The translations under genes were made by a program, and so were the position numbers. A DNA stretch of 11,857 nt from JAFAXD01 sp035472475 (GTDB lineage: Bacteria > Pseudomonadota > Alphaproteobacteria > Rhizobiales > Xanthobacteraceae), in contig DATIPA010000241.1 of the NCBI GenBank assembly GCA_035472475.1, positions 1 to 11,857 on the forward strand. The letters are read 5' to 3'. Below, piece by piece: positions 6,590 through 11,857 of the stretch; position 1 is the stretch's first letter, and each line of letters opens with the position of its first letter. The notes beneath the pieces were generated by a model that saw only the letters and a list, made by a program, of their open reading frames with translations, was not told the DNA's origin and ran no database searches.

Positions 6590-8305
6590 TCATTCGTGGC
6601 CGCGGCCACGGCCAACGCCACCGGTGGAAGCGTGATCTGATGCGTGATGGTGGTGATGGCGGTCGTCGTGGCGATGGTGATGGGTGTGGCTCTCGAGATG
6701 CGGATGACGCGGATCCTGGCTGAACACCAACGATTTGATCGTGACCGGAACCGTGTTGGACGGCAGTCGAATGCGTCCGAGATCGATGTAATCGAAATCC
6801 CAGAGCGTCACGCCATCGATCACCAGGAGCTCGTTCGCGATCTTCACCTCTTCGCGCAGGATCGCGCCGAGCGTCTGGGCGATGTCGCCATCAAGCATGA
6901 TGAACAGCAGCTTGTTGGCGGCGACCGGTTCGGCGAGGCCGGCGGCAATTCCCTGCGCGAACGCCAGAATCCGCTCGTAGGTCGGCGCCCCGTGCCAGCG
7001 CAGCGCGAGGGCGACATCGCGCTCGACGCCGGCAAGATCAAACGCGGCCAGATGGTCGCGGATCGCACGCGCCAGCACGCCGGGATCGATGATGTCCGGG
7101 CATACGTAGGCAGGTTGGATGACCTGCAGATTGCGCTGCGGGAGCAGCGCTCCCGGATCCGAGATGTAGCTGGTGTTGCCGCTGAGTTGCACGCTGTACG
7201 CGGAAGCCCCCAGAGCCGTGGCCCGGATGCATTCGCCGGCCGACAAAAGCGGCCAGGGCAGGGCGCCACGGTCGACGCGGTTTCGCAACGCCTCGCCGAG
7301 GCGGCGCCCCATGTCGCCGAAATCCCGCGGTTCGCGGCGGTACACGAATTCCGCCACCCCACCTGAAAACATGACGCCATCGATCGATCCAAAATCCGCG
7401 ATCGGCGGCGTCAGGTAGAGGTGGGCGAGCTTCCCCGACAGTGGACGCTCGACAATGGCGGCGATGAGCGCGTCAGCCATCCGCGCTGCGACCGCGTCGA
7501 GTTCCGGCGGCGACGTCACACTGCCGCACTCCCAAGCGAATCCGGCTGCATGCGCGTGATACGCACCGGCCGGGTCGAGGCGAACAATGCGCAGGCCATC
7601 ATCGACGACCTGCAGCCGCCCGCCGATGTGCAGGGCGGCGGTGGCAATCACCGTTCCGCAGTCGACGATCGCAAGCTTGGTCGTGCCGCCGCCAATATCG
7701 ATATTGAGTATTCGGCTGCGCGCCTGATGGGACATTTGCGCAGCGCCCGAGCCGTAGGCGGCCAGCATCGCTTCCATGTGATGTCCGGCGGTCGCGCAGA
7801 CGAGGTCACCGCCCTCGCGCGCGAGAATATCGGCAATCGCCTGCGCGTTCTCGCGCCGCAGCGCCTCGCCGGTGAGGATGACGACCCCAGTGTCGATGTC
7901 GCGCGGTTGCAGATGTGCGGCCGAGTAGGCGCGATCAATGATGCGACCGAGCGCGCTGTCGTCGATGCGTGACGGGCTCTGGTACGGCGTGAGCACGACC
8001 TCGGACTGAAACAGCGTTTCGCGTGAAACGACGACATAGCGGCTCGATAGATCCTCGCCAAAACGCCGCAGATTCAGCCGCGAAAAAATGATCTGCGTCC
8101 CGGAAGATCCGATGTCCATGCCGACGCTGACCAGCGTGACGTTGTCCTCATGCCAAAGCGGGTTGTCTTCCAGTGGCAAATCCGGATCGAGATAGTCGTG
8201 ATCGTGATCGGCGTCGCCGTCGTGCACGTGATCGAGCGCTTCGCCGAGCGAGTGATCTGTAACGGTGTGCGGGCGTTTGCCGGTTGGATCGTCACTCTTC
8301 GGCAT
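6590..8305 (-). CDS. eutA: EutA-like ASKHA ATPase with histidine-rich ends
   Basis: The 571-residue protein matches the EutA family, the ATPase that reactivates adenosylcobalamin-dependent ethanolamine ammonia-lyase by swapping damaged cofactor. Recognisable in order are SVGMDIGSSGTQIIFSRL (60-77, phosphate 1), the SRETLFQSEVVLTP segment (94-107), VVILTGEALRREN (141-153), ATAGHHMEAM (171-180), LNIDIGGGTTK (200-210, phosphate 2), VMFSGGVAEF (311-320, adenosine motif), RATALGASAYSVQLSG (361-376) and DYIDLGRIRLPSN to TIKSLVFS at the end of the core. The core is about 475 residues, the normal EutA size. Beyond it are a 55-residue N-terminal extension with histidines at 13, 18, 26, 28, 34, 36 and 52, and a 40-residue tail with 13 histidines between 534 and 558, including five in a row. 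Start: AAGGGA six bases before ATG. No eutB or eutC is in the window, so the client is unknown. Confidence 0.85.
   Translation of the reverse strand: MPKSDDPTGKRPHTVTDHSLGEALDHVHDGDADHDHDYLDPDLPLEDNPLWHEDNVTLVSVGMDIGSSGTQIIFSRLNLRRFGEDLSSRYVVVSRETLFQSEVVLTPYQSPSRIDDSALGRIIDRAYSAAHLQPRDIDTGVVILTGEALRRENAQAIADILAREGGDLVCATAGHHMEAMLAAYGSGAAQMSHQARSRILNIDIGGGTTKLAIVDCGTVIATAALHIGGRLQVVDDGLRIVRLDPAGAYHAHAAGFAWECGSVTSPPELDAVAARMADALIAAIVERPLSGKLAHLYLTPPIADFGSIDGVMFSGGVAEFVYRREPRDFGDMGRRLGEALRNRVDRGALPWPLLSAGECIRATALGASAYSVQLSGNTSYISDPGALLPQRNLQVIQPAYVCPDIIDPGVLARAIRDHLAAFDLAGVERDVALALRWHGAPTYERILAFAQGIAAGLAEPVAANKLLFIMLDGDIAQTLGAILREEVKIANELLVIDGVTLWDFDYIDLGRIRLPSNTVPVTIKSLVFSQDPRHPHLESHTHHHRHDDRHHHHHASDHASTGGVGRGRGHE
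6632..6706 (-). other. Region encoding the histidine-rich C-terminal tail of the EutA-like protein
   Basis: These bases encode residues 534-558, in which 13 of 25 residues are histidine, in the clusters HTHHHRH and HHHHH, interspersed with Asp and Arg. Such tails in HypB, UreE and CobW-type proteins store or deliver Ni, Zn or Co. Metal binding here is inferred from composition only. It lies outside the EutA core, after the last conserved strand. Confidence 0.7.
8150..8269 (-). other. Region encoding the His/Asp-rich N-terminal extension of the EutA-like protein
   Basis: These bases encode residues 13-52, ahead of the first ATP-binding motif. The stretch HVHDGDADHDHDYLD alternates histidine and aspartate and is highly acidic. 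It has no hydrophobic core, so it is not a signal peptide. Divalent-metal binding is plausible from composition. Confidence 0.65.
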
Positions 8306-8364
8306 CGCGATTCCCTTGGCGCACGCCTGGGTGCGGGGTAAAGTCCTTGTCAGCCTTGTAGTTC

Positions 8365-8441
8365 GCTAGTGTCCCGCTTCAGACGCTTGTATCCCTTGCG
8401 GCAGGCACTTTTACAAGCGTCGGAAGCAAAGGGACACTAGC
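8365..8441. repeat. Palindromic repeat element 1 (77 bases)
   Basis: The left arm 8365-8391 starts GCTAGTGTCCC and ends GACGCTTGTA. The right arm 8412-8441 is its reverse complement, apart from one A-G mismatch (8381/8422) and a three-base AAA bulge at 8428-8430. 26 of 27 left-arm bases can pair around a 20-base loop. The outer ends are CTAG on both sides. This fits a MITE-like or intergenic palindrome able to fold as a long hairpin in DNA or RNA. It is not placed at the 3' end of any gene, so a terminator role is unlikely. Confidence 0.8.
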
Positions 8442-8453
8442 AACCTAATGATT

Positions 8454-8531
8454 CTAGTGTGGCTTTGGATTTGACGTTCCTACGACGGACTCGCTGCTAT
8501 GCTGGTAGGAACGTCAAATCCGCCACACTGG
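8454..8531. repeat. Palindromic repeat element 2 (about 76-78 bases)
   Basis: The left arm 8456-8483 (AGTGTGGC, then TTT, then GGATTTGACGTTCCTAC) pairs at all 25 positions with the right arm 8505-8529, leaving the TTT at 8464-8466 bulged, around a 21-base loop. The outer flanks are CTAG on the left and CTGG on the right. It begins 12 bases after element 1 ends, and its right edge is about 26 bases before the start codon of the TTT receptor gene. Its bulged arm aligns with the bulged arm of element 1, so both belong to one family. Confidence 0.8.
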
Positions 8532-8555
8532 CCGGCGAGATCAATAGGTCACGGG

Positions 8556-9599
8556 ATGGAAACGATGGCGGTGGCGGGACGCCTTGCCGGGCGTGGCGCA
8601 GTGTTGATCGCGCTGCTGGTGTTGGCGTCGGGAACGCGGGCATCGGCGCAGGCATCGGCCGACTTCTACAAAGGCAGGAACCTCGAACTCTACGTTGGAT
8701 ACAGCGTCGGCGGCGGCTACGACCTCTATGCCCGGGTCTTGGCGCGGCACATCGCCAAGCACATTCCGGGTAACCCGACCGTGATCCCTAAGAACATGGA
8801 AGGCGCGGGCAGTCTGCGATTGGCAAACTGGCTGGCTCGCGCCGCGCCGAGAGACGGCACCGTGTTTGCAACGTTCGGTCGCGGGGTTCCGTTCTACCCT
8901 TTGCTTGGGCTTCCGGGTGCGCAGTTCAAGGCGACGGACTTCGGTTGGATCGGCAGCGCCAGCAACGAAGTCAGCATGTGCGTGTCATGGGGCACATCCA
9001 AAATCACCAAGATCGAAGAAGCCGAGACCACGCAGATGGTCGTCGGCGGGACTGGTCCAAGCGACGATACCGTGCAGTTCCCGCGCGTTCTCAACGGCGT
9101 GCTCGGGACAAAATTCAAAGTCATCTCCAGTTACCCCGGCGGGAACGATATCGTCCTCGCGATGGAGCGCGGCGAGGTCGAAGGCCGATGCGGCTGGTCG
9201 TGGTCGACGATCACCGCCACCCGTCCTGATTGGGTGAGCGGCAAGAAAATCCACCTGCTGATTCAACTTGCCCTGCACAAGCACCCGGATCTTCCAGACG
9301 TGCCGCTCGTTACCGACCTGGCGAAAACCCCCGAGCAGAAAAACATCATCAAACTGATGTTCGCACGGCAGGTTGTCGGCCGGCCCTATGCGGCGCCGCC
9401 CGGAATTCCGAGCGAGCGGCTGGCGCTGTTGCGGCGAGCCTTCATGGACACCATGGCCGATCCCGAGTTCCTCGCCGACGCCAAAAAGCTCGAGCTCGAG
9501 ATTTCGCCGGTCTCCGGCCCCGAGGTCGAGCAACTGCTGCGCGAGGTTTACGCGACCCCAGCTGACGTCGCCCAAAAACTGAGCGCGCTTCTCAAGTGA
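8556..9599 (+). CDS. TTT-family periplasmic substrate-binding receptor (Bug/TctC type)
   Basis: This 347-residue protein has a signal peptide: hydrophobic core VLIALLVLASG, then TRASAQA, with likely cleavage after Ala33. The mature domain, about 314 residues, has the Bug/TctC plan: FYKGRNLELYVGYSVGGGYD near the N-terminus, RVLARHIAKHIPGNPTVIPKN, then GAGSLRLANWL, a region around VVGGTGPSDDTVQFPRVLNG, and MERGEVEGRCGWSW before the C-terminal helices. It captures a carboxylated or similar small solute in the periplasm for the membrane partner encoded 19 bases downstream. The first-loop sequence GYSVGGGYDLYAR replaces the commoner P-[FY]-x-x-GG-x-x-D form, placing it in a divergent receptor subgroup; the ligand is unknown. 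I choose ATG 8556 rather than 8499, which lies inside palindrome 2. ATG 8565 is also possible. Ribosome-site support is weak (AGGT). Confidence 0.85.
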   Translation: METMAVAGRLAGRGAVLIALLVLASGTRASAQASADFYKGRNLELYVGYSVGGGYDLYARVLARHIAKHIPGNPTVIPKNMEGAGSLRLANWLARAAPRDGTVFATFGRGVPFYPLLGLPGAQFKATDFGWIGSASNEVSMCVSWGTSKITKIEEAETTQMVVGGTGPSDDTVQFPRVLNGVLGTKFKVISSYPGGNDIVLAMERGEVEGRCGWSWSTITATRPDWVSGKKIHLLIQLALHKHPDLPDVPLVTDLAKTPEQKNIIKLMFARQVVGRPYAAPPGIPSERLALLRRAFMDTMADPEFLADAKKLELEISPVSGPEVEQLLREVYATPADVAQKLSALLK

Positions 9600-9618
9600 T
9601 CCGTTCGGGCTGCCAGCG

Positions 9619-11604
9619 ATGCCAGCGGATGTAATCGGCGAAGCATGGCACGCGCTTGGTTTGCTGCTCGAACCAACGCGTCTGCTTGTGCTGGTATTGG
9701 GCGTGATTATCGGGCTGGGGATCGGGATATTGCCCGGGCTGAGCGGGGTCGTCGGTTTGGCGCTGCTGATTCCCTTCACCTATCACCTTGACCCCCCCAC
9801 CGCGTTTGCGTTGCTGCTCGGCATGGCGGCGGTCATTACGTCGTCGGACTTCATCACCGCGGTTTTGTTTGGTGTTCCCGGGCACGTCGGCGCGGCCGCG
9901 ACAGTGATTGACGGGCATGCCATGGCGCGCAAGGGCGAAGCCGGGCGTGCGTTCGGGGCGGGATTTGCCGCTTCGCTAGCCGGCGGTCTGGTCGGTGCCG
10001 TGGTGCTCGGCGTAAGCGTACCGGTGCTCCGCCCGTTGCTGCTCGGGATCGGCTCGCCCGAGCTGCTCGCGTTTACCATCTTTGGGCTCTCGATGGTGGC
10101 GACGCTGAGCGGCCGGGCACCGCTCAAGGGCCTTGCCGCCGCCGCGCTCGGCTTGATGCTCGCGATGGTCGGGTCGCGGGCCCAAGGCGGCACCCTGCGC
10201 TGGACATTCGAGACGCTCTATCTGTGGGACGGCGTACCGCTGGTGCCGGTCGTGCTGGGCCTGTTTGCCCTGCCGGAGCTCGCCGAACTCGCCGTCACCC
10301 GCCAACGGATCGCCGGCGAGCACGTCGCCAACATCACGCTCTCCAGCCAATGGCAGGGCGTCGGCGACGTGGCGAAGCATTGGTGGCTTGTTCTGCGCTG
10401 CAGCCTGCTCGGGACCGCGCTCGGCGCCATCCCGGGGGTCGGGTCGGCGGTCATCGACTGGATCGCTTACGGCTACGCGCAGCGCAGCGAGCGCAACGCC
10501 GAGACCTTCGGCTCCGGCGATGTGCGTGGGGTGATCGCACCTGAAAGTTCCAACAATGCCAAGGAGGGCGGCCACCTCGTCCCGACCATCGCCTTCGGTG
10601 TTCCGGCCGGCGCATCAATGGCGGTGTTGCTCGGCGCTTTCCTGATGCACGGCCTGCAGCCGGGGCCCGATATGCTCACCAAGCATCTCGACCTCACCTA
10701 CACGATTGTCTGGAGCTTGACGCTGGCGCATGTGATCGGTGCGTCGATCTGCCTGTTGGGTAGCCGCTGGCTTGCGCAGATCTCCCGAATCCGCGCGGAG
10801 ATTCTGCTTCCGATCGTGCTGGCATTTGTCTTTGTCGCGGCGTTTCAAGGCTCTCACGATTGGGGAGACCTTTACACACTCTTGCTGTTCGGCGTCGTCG
10901 GTTGGTTCATGAAGGACTTCGGCTGGCCGCGTCCGCCCCTGGTGCTTGGTCTGGTCATCGGCAGCCTGTTCGAACGCTATCTGTTCATCTCGACCGAACT
11001 TTACGGGCTGGGTTGGGTACTGCGGCCGGTGGTTCTCGTCATTCTGGCCATCGTGGCCTGGTGCCTCTACCGGCCGCTCTCCAAGCTTGCCTTCGACGTG
11101 ATCGCGCAGCTGCGAACCGTCGGGGTCCGGCGATTTCGCCTGACCCCACCGGCAGCATTTTCCCTGACGATCATTGCGCTGATCCTCGTGGCGATCATCT
11201 CTGCATTGGACTGGCCAACCCCGACGAAGCTGGTGCCGCTGACCGCATGCGTGATTGCGCTCGTAACGACGACGCTCAATCTCGTCTATGAGGTCCTTGG
11301 CCCCGAACCGGTGGCGCCGGAACGCTCGCAGCGCGCGGCGCCGCGCGTGATCGCCTACTTTGCCTGGCTCGTCCTGCTGCTGGCGCTGATCGCTCTCATC
11401 GGTTTCATCCCCGCCATAGGCGTGTTCATATTCTCGTACATGCGTTGGGGATTTCGCGAGTCGTGGGTCGGTTCGCTGGGATACGCGGCAGCCACCAGCC
11501 TGGTGTGCTGGCTGGTGTTCGATCTGGCGCTGCATGCGGCCTGGCCCCGCTCATGGCTCGGCGACCTGCTGCCGAACCTCAGCGCCGGCAGCGGATTGAT
11601 TTGA
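9619..11604 (+). CDS. Fused TctA-TctB membrane component of a TTT transporter
   Basis: This 661-residue polytopic inner-membrane protein joins two TTT subunits. Residues 1 to about 495 are TctA, with the family's internal repeat: first half GILPGLSGVVGLALLIPFTY (36-55), FGVPGHVGAAATVIDGHAMA (84-103); second half GAIPGVGSAVIDWIAYGYAQ (269-288), GVIAPESSNNAKEGG (304-318), FGVPAGASMAVLLGAFLMHG (326-345) and QPGP. Residues about 512-645 carry four hydrophobic segments separated by a short hydrophilic loop (GPEPVAPERSQRAAPR), as in the small TctB subunit normally encoded separately. With the receptor encoded just upstream it forms a complete secondary transporter driven by ion gradient. There is no clear Shine-Dalgarno before the ATG, only 19 bases from the receptor stop, so translational coupling is likely. 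The substrate is unknown; carboxylates are the usual cargo. Confidence 0.88.
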   Translation: MPADVIGEAWHALGLLLEPTRLLVLVLGVIIGLGIGILPGLSGVVGLALLIPFTYHLDPPTAFALLLGMAAVITSSDFITAVLFGVPGHVGAAATVIDGHAMARKGEAGRAFGAGFAASLAGGLVGAVVLGVSVPVLRPLLLGIGSPELLAFTIFGLSMVATLSGRAPLKGLAAAALGLMLAMVGSRAQGGTLRWTFETLYLWDGVPLVPVVLGLFALPELAELAVTRQRIAGEHVANITLSSQWQGVGDVAKHWWLVLRCSLLGTALGAIPGVGSAVIDWIAYGYAQRSERNAETFGSGDVRGVIAPESSNNAKEGGHLVPTIAFGVPAGASMAVLLGAFLMHGLQPGPDMLTKHLDLTYTIVWSLTLAHVIGASICLLGSRWLAQISRIRAEILLPIVLAFVFVAAFQGSHDWGDLYTLLLFGVVGWFMKDFGWPRPPLVLGLVIGSLFERYLFISTELYGLGWVLRPVVLVILAIVAWCLYRPLSKLAFDVIAQLRTVGVRRFRLTPPAAFSLTIIALILVAIISALDWPTPTKLVPLTACVIALVTTTLNLVYEVLGPEPVAPERSQRAAPRVIAYFAWLVLLLALIALIGFIPAIGVFIFSYMRWGFRESWVGSLGYAAATSLVCWLVFDLALHAAWPRSWLGDLLPNLSAGSGLI

Positions 11605-11640
11605 TGCGTTCTTGCTGACGAGACCTCACTGGAGGCCACA

Positions 11641-11857
11641 ATGACGGGACTTTACGATCGCACGCCCGGCCCGGGCCACAATCACCCCGAGCATGACCAT
11701 GACCACGAGCATGAGCATGAGCATGTCTGGGAACGCTGGGCAAAAAACCGCGTCTTTGTGCGTCAGCTGGAAGGAACCTACAGCGACCTTTACCAGGCGC
11801 TGGTCGACCAGCCGCGCGTCTATTCATCCCGCGACCTGCCCTGGAAAGGCGGACCGC
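11641..11857 (+). CDS. Protein with histidine-rich N-terminus, truncated by window end (possibly a cupin)
   Basis: Seventy-two codons are visible before the window ends. GGAGG lies five bases before the ATG, and the gene starts 36 bases after the TctA-TctB stop, so it is the third gene of the plus-strand operon. Residues 13-28 hold eight histidines alternating with Glu and Asp (HDHDHEHEHEH), a likely metal-binding stretch. Then come a charged helix-like part (VWERWAKNRVFVRQLEGTY), DLYQALVDQPRVY and SSRDLPWKGGP. There is no signal peptide. The RVYSSRDLPWKGGP portion reminds me of the N-terminal arm of certain single-domain cupins, but the barrel would lie beyond the window, so this is a guess. 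The histidine run recalls those of the EutA-like protein encoded on the other side of the transporter. Confidence 0.75.
   Translation, partial: MTGLYDRTPGPGHNHPEHDHDHEHEHEHVWERWAKNRVFVRQLEGTYSDLYQALVDQPRVYSSRDLPWKGGP
11677..11724 (+). other. Region encoding a His/Glu/Asp run near the start of the truncated protein
   Basis: These bases encode residues 13-28, with eight histidines among sixteen residues, mostly alternating with acidic residues. The DNA is a run of CAT/CAC and GAG/GAC codons, which could change length by slippage. Metal binding is inferred from composition. Confidence 0.7.

Larger units (their letters stand above)
8306..8555. promoter_or_regulatory. Divergent intergenic region between the EutA-like and TTT receptor genes
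   Basis: About 250 bases separate the start codons of two divergent genes, so promoters for both transcription units should lie here. Most of the region (8365-8529) is taken by two hairpin-forming palindromes. Only about 60 bases remain on the EutA side and 26 on the transporter side. I could not pick convincing -35/-10 pairs: the best plus-strand match, TTGACG (8471) and TATGCT (8498), has a 21-base spacer and sits inside a palindrome. Small direct repeats of ACAAGG occur on the minus strand near 8350-8362. Confidence 0.5.

Noticed and set aside
6632..6706. A tandem DNA repeat or slippage locus in the EutA-like gene
   Set aside because: The low-complexity look comes from CAT/CAC histidine codons; no regular repeat unit is kept, so it is better described as a protein-level histidine tail.
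8471..8503. TTGACG and TATGCT as a promoter for the transporter operon
   Set aside because: The spacer is 21 bases rather than about 17, and both boxes lie inside palindrome 2, where TTGACG is part of the paired arm. Not convincing without a mapped start site.
8365..8529. The palindromes as intrinsic terminators
   Set aside because: They lie between the 5' ends of two divergent genes, no gene ends there, and no T-run follows the stems.
8499..8555. Start of the TTT receptor at 8499
   Set aside because: That ATG lies in the loop of palindrome 2 and would add 19 residues ahead of a normal signal peptide. The ATG at 8556 gives a standard secreted precursor.
8985..9779. A 264-codon minus-strand frame across the receptor and transporter start
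   Set aside because: It spans the junction of two confident plus-strand genes and has no family features.
10615..11535. A 306-codon minus-strand frame opposite TctA-TctB
   Set aside because: Its Arg/Gln/Asp/His-rich composition is what hydrophobic codons give when read on the opposite strand. The apparent histidine content is therefore not related to the real His-rich proteins nearby.

Overview
The window is high-GC, tightly packed DNA with the style of an alphaproteobacterium of the Bradyrhizobium/Rhodopseudomonas/Xanthobacteraceae kind. This rests on codon usage, a small secreted DUF3551-type protein (a family I associate with those genera) and a tripartite tricarboxylate transporter (TTT) with a Bug-type receptor. 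I see no rRNA, tRNA, CRISPR, insertion sequence or phage gene. No gene-free stretch exceeds 300 bases; the largest (about 250 bases) is the divergent promoter region near 8306-8555.

Layout. (1) 1-177, plus strand: the C-terminal end of a TauE/SafE (TSUP) membrane exporter. (2) 293-4771, minus strand: a sugar module read in the order Mak-type fructokinase, MFS transporter, amylo-alpha-1,6-glucosidase. (3) 4976-8305, minus strand: a EutA-like ASKHA ATPase, then a two-domain cupin, then a small secreted DUF3551 protein. (4) 8306-8555: a divergent intergenic region holding two hairpin-forming palindromes that are diverged copies of one repeat family in opposite orientation. (5) 8556-11857, plus strand: a periplasmic TTT receptor, a fused TctA-TctB membrane protein, and the start of a protein with a dense histidine run, cut by the window end.

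How the genes may work together. The sugar module looks like glycogen/maltodextrin trimming plus hexose phosphorylation and an associated permease. The right-hand half looks like an uptake-and-metabolism locus: a TTT system for an unknown, probably carboxylated, substrate, divergent from a bicupin and a EutA-like ATPase.

The most unusual point is that EutA normally reactivates B12-dependent ethanolamine ammonia-lyase (EutBC). Here there is no EutB or EutC in view, and the protein has histidine-rich extensions at both ends. A second histidine-rich N-terminus sits on the truncated last gene. Shared histidine tracts beside cupin metalloproteins suggest metal handling, but this is inference only.
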